The notes: generated by a model from the sequence alone, not told the origin. Shown: positions 25,151 through 32,359, counted from the stretch's first letter. The stretch is DNA of 44,609 nucleotides from Streptomyces neyagawaensis (GCF_023516595.1 NZ_JAMGBG010000156.1:1-44609); one strand, 5' to 3'. A program made the numbers and translations.

Positions 25151-26552
25151 GGCAGACGGCGTAGCGCTCGCACCCCGGGGGTGGGTTGGGGCGGGAGAGT
25201 CAGGGTGATGATTCGTTCGTCTGTTCTCTCTGGTGACGCGTGTGCGGTCTCCCTAGTGTGATCGTCATGCAGCTCCGGTACGCGTTCAGGCTCTACCCGG
25301 ATGCCGGTCAGCGCACCGCGCTGGCCAGGGCGTTCGGGTGCGCCCGTGTCGTGTTCAACGACGCGGTGCGAGCCCGCGAGGACACCCGCCGGGCCGGGCA
25401 GCCGTTCCCGACAGCCGGAGAGCTGTCGAGGAGGCTGGTCACCGAGGCGAAACGGACTGCGGAACGGTCCTGGCTGGGTGAGGTCTCCGCCGTCGTCCTC
25501 CAACAGTCCCTGCGGGACGCCGAGGCCGCCTACCGCAACTTCTTCGCCTTCCTCAAAGGCGCCCGCAAGGGGCCGAAGGTCGGCTCGCCCCGCTTCAAGT
25601 CCCGTAAGGACGCCCGGCAGTCGATCCGGTTCACCGCCAACGCCCGCTGGAACATCACCGGCAGCGGACGGCTGAGCCTGCCGAAGATCGGCACGGTGAA
25701 GGTGAAATGGTCCCGCACCCTGCCCGCCACCCCCACCTCCGTCACCGTCATCAAGGACGCGGCCGGCCGGTACTTCGCCTCCTTCGTCATCGACACCGAC
25801 CCCGCCGCCGACGCCGGCCGGATGCCCGAGTCCGACCGCACCATCGGCATCGATCTCGGCCTCACTCACTTCGCGGTCCTCTCCGACGGCACGAAGATCG
25901 ACTCCCCGCGCTTCCTGCGCCGGGCGGAGAAGAAGCTGAAGAAGACCCAGAAAGAGCTGTGCCGCAAACAGAAGGGATCGAAGAACCGGGCCAAAGCCCG
26001 CCTGAAGGTCGCCCGCGCCCACACCAAAGTTGCTGACGCGCGCCGTGAGTTCCACCACCAGCTCTCCACGAAGCTGATCTGCGAGAACCAAGCAATCGCC
26101 GTGGAGGACCTCTCGGTGGCGGGACTGGCACGCACCAGGCTGGCCAAATCCGTGCACGACGCCGGCTGGTCATCGTTCATCGGCATGCTGAAGTACAAGG
26201 CAGCACGGTACGGCCGCACCCTGGTCACGATCGGCCGGTTCACGCCGACCTCCCAGACCTGCTCCGCCTGCGGCGCCGTGGACGGGCCCAAACCCCTCGA
26301 CGTCCGGGAGTGGACGTGTGTCGCCTGCGGCACCGTCCACGACCGGGACGTCAACGCCGCGATCAACATCAAGACGGCCGCCGGACTGGCGGTGACGGCC
26401 TGCGGAGCGCCGGTAAGACCAGGAGCGATCCCGGCACAGCGCGAAGAAACAGGAAGCCATGGATTCCCGACCGGAAACCGTGCCGCGATGGAGGCACAGC
26501 AACCAGTCGAGAAGGCCAGAATCCTAGGGCTTCAGCCCGAGGTGCAAGTCAA
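25151..26552 (+). mobile_element. TnpB-only IS200/IS605-type element with IS608-like ends
   Basis: A 1402-bp element carrying only tnpB. It is preceded by TTAC (25147-25150), the left cleavage/target tetranucleotide of IS608, and ends with TCAA (26549-26552), the right cleavage tetranucleotide. A left-end hairpin (CACCCC/GGGGTG, about 25171-25183) and a right-end hairpin (CTAGGGC-TTCA-GCCCGAG, 26524-26541, one A/G mismatch) are present. There is no TnpA, so movement would need TnpA in trans. Joining the flanks restores the MTH1187-family gene with a TAA stop, which supports these boundaries to the base. Confidence 0.85.
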
Positions 26553-26592
26553 TCGGCGAGGTACCGCTCGATCGTCTCCACCTTGGAGGTGA
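25267..26592 (+). CDS. tnpB: TnpB RNA-guided endonuclease (IS200/IS605 OrfB)
   Basis: A 441-residue OrfB_IS605/TnpB protein. The RuvC-like catalytic residues are intact: D196 (GIDLGLTH), E280 (AVEDLSVAGL) and D361 (HDRDVNAAINI). A zinc ribbon lies between them (CSACG at 332-336, CVACG at 351-355). The N-terminal start MQLRYAFRLYPDAGQ is family-typical. ATG 25267 is 7 nt after TAGTGT, suggesting a leaderless mRNA. The frame runs 40 nt past the predicted right end (26552), so the last ~13 residues come from flanking DNA antisense to the MTH1187-family gene. The protein appears functional. Confidence 0.93.
   Translation: MQLRYAFRLYPDAGQRTALARAFGCARVVFNDAVRAREDTRRAGQPFPTAGELSRRLVTEAKRTAERSWLGEVSAVVLQQSLRDAEAAYRNFFAFLKGARKGPKVGSPRFKSRKDARQSIRFTANARWNITGSGRLSLPKIGTVKVKWSRTLPATPTSVTVIKDAAGRYFASFVIDTDPAADAGRMPESDRTIGIDLGLTHFAVLSDGTKIDSPRFLRRAEKKLKKTQKELCRKQKGSKNRAKARLKVARAHTKVADARREFHHQLSTKLICENQAIAVEDLSVAGLARTRLAKSVHDAGWSSFIGMLKYKAARYGRTLVTIGRFTPTSQTCSACGAVDGPKPLDVREWTCVACGTVHDRDVNAAINIKTAAGLAVTACGAPVRPGAIPAQREETGSHGFPTGNRAAMEAQQPVEKARILGLQPEVQVNRRGTARSSPPWR
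26400..26570 (+). ncRNA. Predicted TnpB right-end (omega/reRNA) guide RNA
   Basis: TnpB proteins use an RNA from the 3' end of their own transcript. It consists of a scaffold overlapping the tnpB 3' end plus a guide copied from the DNA just beyond the element. Here the scaffold would end at TCAA 26552 with the right-end hairpin at 26524-26541, and the guide would start TCGGCGAGGTACCGCT at 26553. The 5' limit is a guess; no promoter or processing site can be seen. Confidence 0.5.
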
Positions 26593-26842
26593 GGCCGTCG
26601 GTCACGCCGGGGCGGATGTCCGCCTTCAGGACCAGGGAGACCCGCGGGGCGTGCTCCTCGACCGCGGCGACGGCACGGCGGACGACGTCCATGACCTCGT
26701 CCCAGTCGCCCTCGACGGAGGTGAACATCGCGTCGGTGCGGTGCGGCAGACCCGATTCACGGACGACACGGACGGCGTCGGCGACGTACTCCCCCACGTC
26801 CTCGCCGACGCCGAGCGGCGTCACGGAGAAGGCGACGATCAC
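26549..26842 (-). CDS. MTH1187/YkoF-family thiamine-binding-type protein
   Basis: 97 residues of the MTH1187 (DUF77) ferredoxin-like fold: MIVAFSVTPLGVGEDVGEYVADAVRVVRESGL, then HRTDAMFTSVEGDWDEVMDVVRRAVAAVEEHAPRVSLVLKADIRPG. Related YkoF proteins bind thiamine or its precursors; the role here is unproven. The start overlaps the DUF3817 stop (ATGA), so the two are co-translated. The last codons GAT TGA are made partly by the TCAA end of the TnpB element. Without the element they would read GAG TAA, so the protein lost nothing but a Glu-to-Asp change. Confidence 0.88.
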   Translation of the reverse strand: MIVAFSVTPLGVGEDVGEYVADAVRVVRESGLPHRTDAMFTSVEGDWDEVMDVVRRAVAAVEEHAPRVSLVLKADIRPGVTDGLTSKVETIERYLAD

Positions 26843-27183
26843 GCGTTCACGACCCCTTCCTTGCGGGCGCGGGAGGCGATCACCGCGTCCTCGGCCTCAC
26901 GGCGCAGCCGGCGCTCCGCGAAGAAGCCGCCGGCGGGCAGCACGGAGAGGGCGAAGTAGAGCGCAGCGGTCTTCAGCGACCACTTCGCGCGGTTCCAGGC
27001 GTCGGCCCAGAAGACCAGGTACAGCAGGAACAGGATGGCGTGGACCCAGCCCATGACGGGCACCGCGTTGAACTCCGTGGTCCGCTTCAGCACCGAGCAG
27101 ACGAGCAGCAGCAGGAAGGAGACGGCCTCGGGGGCGGAGACGAGGCGCAGGCGGCGGAGGGCGGAGGCGGTCTTTATGTCCAC
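26839..27183 (-). CDS. DUF3817 small integral membrane protein (copy 2)
   Basis: 114 residues with three membrane segments (AVSFLLLLVCSVLKR, MGWVHAILFLLYLVFWADAW, AALYFALSVLPAGGFFAERRL). The motif WVHAILFLLYLVFWADAWNRAKW and the ending FFAERRLRREAE make it a paralogue of the DUF3817 gene at 19098. It is translationally coupled to the MTH1187-family gene. A GTG start at 27183 follows AGGTGA. Function unknown; the family is often found beside small soluble partners. Confidence 0.85.
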   Translation of the reverse strand: MDIKTASALRRLRLVSAPEAVSFLLLLVCSVLKRTTEFNAVPVMGWVHAILFLLYLVFWADAWNRAKWSLKTAALYFALSVLPAGGFFAERRLRREAEDAVIASRARKEGVVNA

Positions 27184-27285
27184 GGGTCACCTTCGGTGGG
27201 GTCGGCGGGCGAGTCGTCGAGCTTTGTGAACGCATGCACAAGCGCTGTCCATTCTGGCATCCGTCAACCGCCTGAATGCCCTAGG

Positions 27286-27349
27286 GGTCCCCTCAGGGTC
27301 GAGATCACCCTCTGGACCCTGTCCTGTCCGGCCATCGGCCGGTTACCGT
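27286..27349 (+). promoter_or_regulatory. Promoter and stem-loop upstream of the AIM24 operon
   Basis: TACCGT at 27344-27349 lies 6 nt before the GTG of the first AIM24 gene, fitting leaderless transcription. Just upstream a two-part stem can form: GGTCC (27286-27290) with GGACC (27314-27318) outside, and AGGGT (27295-27299) with ACCCT (27307-27311) inside. Confidence 0.4.
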
Positions 27350-27355
27350 CACCCC

Positions 27356-27994
27356 GTGGCAATGTTCCGACTTCAAGGCAGCAAGGTGCTCGCTGTCGAC
27401 ATGACCGGGGACGCCGTGAAGGCGAAGAACGGCTCGATGGTCGCGTACGACGGTCAGATGTCGTTCAAGAAGCTGAGCGGCGGTGGTGAGGGCCTGCGCG
27501 GGATGGTGACGCGGCGCCTCACGGGTGAACAGATGACGTTGATGGAGGTCACCGGGCAGGGAACCTGCTGGTTCGCGGACCGGGCCTCCGAGATCAACCT
27601 CGTTAATCTTCAGGGGGACAAGCTGTATGTGGAGTCGAGCAATCTGCTCGCGACGGACTCCGGACTGCGGACGGGCACGAGCTTCACGGGGCTGAGCGGC
27701 GCCTCGCAGGGCAACGGCCTGTTCACCACGACGATAGAGGGCCACGGCCAGGCGGCGATCATGTCCGACGGCCCGGCGGTGGTGCTGCGCGTGAGCCACC
27801 AGTACCCGCTGACGGTGGACCCGGGGGCGTACATCGCCCACCAGGGCAACCTCCAGCAGTCGTTCCAGTCCGGTGTGACATTCCGCACGCTGCTCGGGGA
27901 GGGCGGCGGCGAGGCCTTCCAGATGCGCTTCGAGGGCGACGGACTCGTCTATGTCCAGCCGAGCGAGCGCAACACGATCGCGGGAGACGTGTGA
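27356..27994 (+). CDS. AIM24-family protein 1
   Basis: 212 residues of the AIM24 (DUF124) beta-sandwich family: MFRLQGSKVLAVDMTGDAVKAKNGSMVAYDGQMSFKK near the start, GEQMTLMEVTGQGTCWFADRASEINLVNL in the middle, and the family's repeated VDP...YIAHQGNLQQSF and GEAFQMRFEGDGLVYVQPSE near the end. No signal peptide or membrane helix is present, so it is probably cytoplasmic. It is the first of three consecutive paralogues; the next start is 1 nt after its stop. Bacterial function is not established. Confidence 0.9.
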   Translation: MAMFRLQGSKVLAVDMTGDAVKAKNGSMVAYDGQMSFKKLSGGGEGLRGMVTRRLTGEQMTLMEVTGQGTCWFADRASEINLVNLQGDKLYVESSNLLATDSGLRTGTSFTGLSGASQGNGLFTTTIEGHGQAAIMSDGPAVVLRVSHQYPLTVDPGAYIAHQGNLQQSFQSGVTFRTLLGEGGGEAFQMRFEGDGLVYVQPSERNTIAGDV

Positions 27995-27995
27995 G

Positions 27996-28646
27996 ATGCC
28001 CTTCCGTGAGATCAACTCGAAGATGATCGAGGCGACCGTCCTGCCCGGCCAGCGGCTGTTCAGCCAGCGCGGGGCGATGCTCGCCTACAAGGGCGAGGTG
28101 TCCTTCACGCCCAACATCCAGGGCGGCCAGGGCGGTATCGCGTCGATGATCGGCCGCCGCGTCGCGGGCGAGGCGACCCCGCTGATGACCGTCGAGGGCA
28201 GCGGCACGGTCCTGTTCGGGCACGGCGGCCACCACATCCAGGTGATCAACCTGACCGGTGACACGCTCTACGTCGAGGCCGACCGTCTGCTGGCCTTCGA
28301 CGGCACCCTCCAGCAGGGCACGATGTTCATGGGCTCGCAGGGCGGCGTCATGGGCATGGTCCGCGGCCAGGTGACCGGGCAGGGCCTGTTCACCACCACC
28401 CTCCAGGGCCACGGCGCGGTCGCCGTGATGGCGCACGGCGGAGTCATCGAGGTCCCCATCACTCCCCACCGCCCGGTCCATGTGGACCCCCAGGCGTACG
28501 TGGCCCACCACGGCGACGTGCGCAACAAGCTGTCCACCGCGCTCGGCTGGCGCGACATGGTGGGCCGCGGCTCCGGCGAGGCGTTCCAGCTGGAGCTGAG
28601 CGGCAACGGCGCGGTGTACGTCCAGGCCTCGGAGGAGAAGCTGTGA
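27996..28646 (+). CDS. AIM24-family protein 2
   Basis: 216 residues, starting MPFREINSKMIEATVLPGQRLFSQRGAMLAYKGEVSF. It shares the whole AIM24 fold with the preceding protein: TPLMTVEGSGTVLFGHGGHHIQVINLTGDTLYVEADRLLAFDGTL, VDPQAYVAHHGDV and GSGEAFQLELSGNGAVYVQASEEKL. The gene starts 1 nt after the previous stop, and its stop overlaps the next start. It appears to be an equal partner in a heteromeric assembly, which is an inference from the conserved trio. Confidence 0.9.
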   Translation: MPFREINSKMIEATVLPGQRLFSQRGAMLAYKGEVSFTPNIQGGQGGIASMIGRRVAGEATPLMTVEGSGTVLFGHGGHHIQVINLTGDTLYVEADRLLAFDGTLQQGTMFMGSQGGVMGMVRGQVTGQGLFTTTLQGHGAVAVMAHGGVIEVPITPHRPVHVDPQAYVAHHGDVRNKLSTALGWRDMVGRGSGEAFQLELSGNGAVYVQASEEKL

Positions 28647-29446
28647 GCATGTACGGGGGCCCGGTCGCCGGCCCGACGGTCTTCGACCCGATGACACTGC
28701 CGAGCGACGACAACGTCAACAACTACACCTTCTGCGTGGAGCTCAAGGGGAGCCAGTGGTTCCTGCAGAAGGGCAAGATGATCGCCTACTACGGGCAGAT
28801 GGAGTTCAACGGCGTCGGACACGGCCGGCTGGACCGTCTTGTCCGTACGTCCTTTCATTCGCCTCTGCACGCGAGCGACTGGGTCGTCGCCGAGGGCTCC
28901 GGGAAGATGCTCCTGGCCGACCGGGCCTTCGACGTCAATTCATATGACTTGGACGAGGGCAACCTGACCATTCGCTCCGGCAACCTCCTCGCTTTTCAGC
29001 CAAGTCTCGCGCTGAAGCAGTCCATCGTTCCGGGGTTCCTGACGCTGATCGGGACGGGCAAGTTCGTGGCCGCCTCCAACGGCCCCGTGGTGTTCATGGA
29101 ACCCCCCATTCGGGTCGACCCGCAGGCGCTGGTCGGGTGGGCCGACTGCCCCTCCCCCTGCCACCACTACGACCATGGGTACATGACAGGCGTAATGGGC
29201 GGTCTACGTGCACTGACGGGTATCGGCGGCGCCTCCGGCGAGGAGCACCAGTTCGAGTTCGTCGGGGCGGGCACGGTGCTGCTCCAGTCGTCCGAAACGC
29301 TGATGGCCGAGCAGGCCATGGGCGCGGTGCCGCACGAGCCGGGCGTACCCGGCGGCGGAGGGGTACCCGGCCACTACGGACAGCAAGCCGGCACACCGCG
29401 CCTTCCCGGACAGCTGGGGGACCTCCAGCGTCGCTTCGGGCTGTGA
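28643..29446 (+). CDS. AIM24-family protein 3, with C-terminal extension
   Basis: 267 residues. The AIM24 core runs from about 20 to 220 (FCVELKGSQWFLQKGKMIAYYGQMEFNG ... GEEHQFEFVGAGTVLLQSSETLM). It differs from its two neighbours by an insertion around DCPSPCHHYDHGYM, rich in Cys and His and therefore possibly metal-binding. It also has a Gly/Pro/Gln-rich tail (GVPGGGGVPGHYGQQ). GTG 28643 overlaps the previous stop and is preceded by GGAGGAG; ATG 28649 is the alternative. It closes the three-gene operon. Confidence 0.88.
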   Translation: MSMYGGPVAGPTVFDPMTLPSDDNVNNYTFCVELKGSQWFLQKGKMIAYYGQMEFNGVGHGRLDRLVRTSFHSPLHASDWVVAEGSGKMLLADRAFDVNSYDLDEGNLTIRSGNLLAFQPSLALKQSIVPGFLTLIGTGKFVAASNGPVVFMEPPIRVDPQALVGWADCPSPCHHYDHGYMTGVMGGLRALTGIGGASGEEHQFEFVGAGTVLLQSSETLMAEQAMGAVPHEPGVPGGGGVPGHYGQQAGTPRLPGQLGDLQRRFGL

Positions 29447-29534
29447 GCGGTAGTCTGCGGAGTGTGACATCGAACGTGTGCGCGCTGTCACGTTCCGACC
29501 CGTACCACCACAACCCTCACTAGTTCGCCTTTCA

Positions 29535-29550
29535 ACCTTTTAGGTAGACT
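29535..29550 (+). promoter_or_regulatory. Promoter/operator of the MarR gene
   Basis: ACCT-TTT-AGGT (29535-29545) is a short perfect inverted repeat that touches the TAGACT -10 box (29545-29550), itself 6 nt before the ATG. Binding of the encoded MarR protein here would be autorepression, the usual mode for the family. Confidence 0.5.
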
Positions 29551-29556
29551 TCATTC

Positions 29557-30033
29557 ATGGAGACCGAGACGGCCACGCGCTGGCTGACCGATGCGGAGCA
29601 GTGCGCCTGGCGCACCCATCTGGACGTCAACCGACTGTTGACGCACCAGCTCGAAAGGGATCTGCAGCCGTTCGGCCTGACAATGAACGACTACGAGATC
29701 CTGGTGAACCTTTCCGAGTCGGAGGGCCTGCGGATGCGGATGAGCGACCTCGCCTCCGCGACCCTCCAGTCCAAGAGCCGCCTCTCGCACCAGATCACCC
29801 GCATGGAGAACGCGAACCTGGTGCGCCGGGAGAACTGCGAGTCCGACCGGCGCGGGCTGTTCGCCGTGCTGACCGAGCACGGGCTGGAGACCATGCAGCG
29901 GGTCGCGCCGCACCATGTGGCGTCGGTGCGGCGGCACTTCATCGATCTGCTGCCGGAGGAGGCGCTGGAGGAACTGCACAAGTCGCTGACGCCGGTCGCG
30001 GAGCACTTGCGCAGCCATCGCGGCAAGCCGTAG
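29557..30033 (+). CDS. MarR-family transcriptional regulator
   Basis: 158 residues. The winged-helix core is DYEILVNLSESEGLRMRMSDLASATLQSKSRLSHQITRMENANLVRRENCESDRRGLFAVLTEHG, near 45-115; N- and C-terminal helices form the dimer. ATG 29557 follows a TAGACT -10 box at 6 nt, so the mRNA is probably leaderless. A single Cys in the wing (ENCESDRRG) could allow redox sensing, which is speculative. Targets and ligand are unknown; it stands alone between the AIM24 operon and the two-component genes. Confidence 0.92.
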   Translation: METETATRWLTDAEQCAWRTHLDVNRLLTHQLERDLQPFGLTMNDYEILVNLSESEGLRMRMSDLASATLQSKSRLSHQITRMENANLVRRENCESDRRGLFAVLTEHGLETMQRVAPHHVASVRRHFIDLLPEEALEELHKSLTPVAEHLRSHRGKP

Positions 30034-30086
30034 CGCTCCGCTTGGGGGGCCGGGAGACTACGGGGGCTGGGCTGCGGGTCTTGTGT

Positions 30087-30133
30087 CGGCTGCGGGTTCG
30101 TCGTGGCTGGTCGCGCAGTTCCCCGCGCCCCTG
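30087..30133 (-). repeat. Dispersed 47-bp intergenic repeat, copy 1
   Basis: Read on the minus strand this 47-bp segment, starting CAGGGGCGCGGGGAACTGCG, matches 33302-33348 on the plus strand at 43 of 47 positions. It lies between the MarR gene and the sensor-kinase stop. I recognise the motif as a common intergenic repeat of streptomycetes. Directly after it, 30134-30205 holds TCTCCTT(G/A)G repeats and a GGGCCT/AGGCCC inverted repeat, possibly a terminator. Confidence 0.7.
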
Positions 30134-30205
30134 GGTTGCCTGGGGGCGCCGTACGTCGAAGAAGGCGCCCTGAAGTCTCCTTGGGCCTTAGATCTCCTTA
30201 GGCCC

Positions 30206-31633
30206 TTAGGTCTCCTTGGGGAGGCGTAGTTCGAAGAGGGCGCCGCCTTCTTGGGCGTCCCGGACGGTCAGGGTGCCTCCGTGGCGGCGGGCGATGTCCC
30301 TGGCGATGGCCAGGCCCAGGCCGGCGCCGCCGTCGTCGCGGGCCCGGGACTCGTCCAGACGGACGAAGCGTTCGAAGATCCGCTCGCGATCGGCCGGGGC
30401 GATCCCCGAGCCGTCGTCGGCGACCTGGAGGACGGCCTCGCCGGCCTCGGCGCGCAGGGTGACGGCGACCCGGTCGCGGGCATGCCGGGCGGCGTTGTCC
30501 AGCAGATTGCCGAGGACCCGGCAGATCTGGCCGCGGGAGCCACCGACCTCCAGCGACGCCACACAGTCGAGGGCCACCCCCGGACGGGAGTCCACCTCCT
30601 CCCGGACGACGGCCGCGAGGTCGAACCGCGCGTCCGGCGGCGGCCGCTCCCCCGCGTCGAGGCGGGCGAGGAGCAGCAGGTCGGCGGCGAGCCCCTGCAG
30701 CCGTACGGTGTCCTCCAGGGCCCCGTCCAGGTCCAGCAGCTCCGGGTGCGCGGCGCCCACTTCCAGCTGGGTGCGCAGGGAGGCGATCGGGCTGCGCAGT
30801 TCGTGCGAGGCGTCGGCGACGAAGGCGCGCTGGCGTTCGACGGAGCTCTCCAGCGCGGCGAGGGTCTCGTTCGTCGTACGGGCCAGACGGGCGACCTCGT
30901 CATGGGTGTCCGGCTCGGGGACACGCCGCGAGAGGTCCTCGGACGCCGTGATCGCGGCCATCTCGGCGCGGATGCCCTCGACGGGCCGCAGCGCCCGCCG
31001 GGTGACCAGGTACGTCACCCCGCTGACCGTCAGCAGGAGCAGCGGCAACCCGATCAGCATCGTCGTCAAGGCGGTGTGCACGGCGTCCTGTTCGACGGCG
31101 AGCGGCGCGCCCGCGTAGACAGTGAGAGGGACCCCGCCCTTCGTGATCACGTCGACGGCGGCGAACCGGTAGTCGGCCGTCTCCCCCTCGACGGTCGCGG
31201 TGCCCTCGCCGTACCAGGTCTCGTCGGCGACCTCACCGGACTTCAGACGGTTCGCGTCCTCCGCCTCCCGGTCGCCCTCCGCCCGGTCGTCGGCGTCGTC
31301 GTTGGTCTCGGAGTTGAGCCGCTCGGAGGCGACGGCGCTCACGCTGATGCCCTCGACGTCCTCGCCGACCACGACCGGCTTCTGCGCGCGGTCGAGGATC
31401 TCCACGGGGTTCTCGTCGCCGTCCGGCAGGTTCAGCTTGTCGTACGCGAAGCCGTGGGCGAGCGCCGAGGCGGCACTGCGGGCCACGGAGTCGGCCTCGG
31501 TGTCCGCCTTGTCGACGAGGGTGAACCGCAGCGAGAGCAGCACCGCGGCGCCCGCGGCGACCAGGGCGACGGCCACGACCACGGTCGCCGCGAGCGTGGC
31601 ACGGGCCCGTACGGAGCCCAGACGGCGCCTCAC
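30206..31633 (-). CDS. Sensor histidine kinase (CutS-like) of a two-component system
   Basis: 475 residues. Two membrane helices (about 13-37 and 187-210) enclose an extracytoplasmic sensor domain of 150 residues rich in Asp and Glu. A HAMP region follows (RRALRPVEGI), then the H box VADASHELRSPI with H277, the N box NLLDNAARHA, and the G boxes DDGSGIAP and GAGLGLAIA. It overlaps the regulator gene by 4 bp (ATGA). The acidic sensor domain, with a highly acidic PepSY protein encoded divergently, hints at sensing of cations or envelope charge; this is inference. Confidence 0.93.
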   Translation of the reverse strand: MRRRLGSVRARATLAATVVVAVALVAAGAAVLLSLRFTLVDKADTEADSVARSAASALAHGFAYDKLNLPDGDENPVEILDRAQKPVVVGEDVEGISVSAVASERLNSETNDDADDRAEGDREAEDANRLKSGEVADETWYGEGTATVEGETADYRFAAVDVITKGGVPLTVYAGAPLAVEQDAVHTALTTMLIGLPLLLLTVSGVTYLVTRRALRPVEGIRAEMAAITASEDLSRRVPEPDTHDEVARLARTTNETLAALESSVERQRAFVADASHELRSPIASLRTQLEVGAAHPELLDLDGALEDTVRLQGLAADLLLLARLDAGERPPPDARFDLAAVVREEVDSRPGVALDCVASLEVGGSRGQICRVLGNLLDNAARHARDRVAVTLRAEAGEAVLQVADDGSGIAPADRERIFERFVRLDESRARDDGGAGLGLAIARDIARRHGGTLTVRDAQEGGALFELRLPKET

Positions 31634-32298
31634 GGGCGGGCCTCCAGTCGGTATCCGGCGCCGCGGACGGTCTTGATGAGCGTCGGGCCCAGCTTGCGGC
31701 GCAGGGTGCTGATGTAGACCTCGACGATGTTCGGGTCGCCCTCGTAGGCGAAGTCCCAGACGTGCTCCAGGATGTCGGCCTTCGACACGACCTCACCGGC
31801 TCTGAGCACGAGCTGTTCGAGGACGGAGAACTCCTTGGCGGTCAGCGTGACCTCGTCGTCGGTGAGAAACACGCGCCGGGCGGCGGTGTCGACCCGCAGA
31901 TCGCCGACCGCGTGCACGGGCGAGGCTCCGCCCGCCGGGCCGCGCCGCCTGAGCAGCGCCTTCACCCGGGCGACGAGGACCACGTACGAGAACGGCTTGG
32001 TGAGGTAGTCGTCGGCGCCCGTGTCGAGTCCCTCGGCCTCGTCGTACTCGCCGTCCTTGGCGGTGAGCATCAGGATCGGCACGTCGTGGCCGGCGGCTCG
32101 CAGGGCGGCGCACACCCGGTAGCCGTTCATGCCGGGCAGCATGATGTCGAGGATGACGAGGTCGTAGACGCCCTCGCTCGCCCGGTGCAGGCCCTCAGCG
32201 CCGTCGTGGACGACGTCCACCGCGTAGCCCTCGGCCGTCAGCCCCTTGGCCAGGGACACCGCGAGCCGCTTCTCATCTTCCACGATCAACAGACGCAT
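31630..32298 (-). CDS. OmpR/PhoB-family response regulator (CutR-like)
   Basis: 222 residues. The receiver domain carries E7/D8, phosphoacceptor D51 (VILDIMLPG), the switch Thr in MLTAKD and the Lys in LTKPFSY. The winged-helix output domain (about 130-220) shows LTAKEFSVLEQLVLRAGEVVSKADILEHVWD and STLRRKLG...IKTVRGAGYRL. It is the first gene of the operon with the kinase. TTCAG direct repeats upstream, in the gap shared with the PepSY gene, are its likely binding sites. Confidence 0.95.
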   Translation of the reverse strand: MRLLIVEDEKRLAVSLAKGLTAEGYAVDVVHDGAEGLHRASEGVYDLVILDIMLPGMNGYRVCAALRAAGHDVPILMLTAKDGEYDEAEGLDTGADDYLTKPFSYVVLVARVKALLRRRGPAGGASPVHAVGDLRVDTAARRVFLTDDEVTLTAKEFSVLEQLVLRAGEVVSKADILEHVWDFAYEGDPNIVEVYISTLRRKLGPTLIKTVRGAGYRLEARP

Positions 32299-32301
32299 GC
32301 G

Positions 32302-32359
32302 TTCAGCTTGGCAAAGCGAACCTGAAGCGTTCTTCAGGGGGTTTCAGGTCCGCTTCAGC
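32302..32359. promoter_or_regulatory. TTCAGG direct repeats between the response regulator and PepSY genes
   Basis: TTCAGG at 32333-32338, TTCAGG at 32343-32348 and TTCAGC at 32354-32359 are spaced 10 and 11 bp, one helical turn each, which is the usual layout for OmpR-family regulators. An inverted CCTGAA is at 32321-32326 and another TTCAGC at 32302-32307. Confidence 0.6.

Noticed and set aside
25267..26592. tnpB as a decayed pseudogene
   Set aside because: The frame is intact, all three catalytic acidic residues and both zinc-finger cysteine pairs are present, and the element ends are recognisable.
27224..27241. TTGTG-N8-CACAA inverted repeat upstream of DUF3817 copy 2
   Set aside because: The arms are short and degenerate, with no supporting promoter element; I would not call it an operator without conservation.
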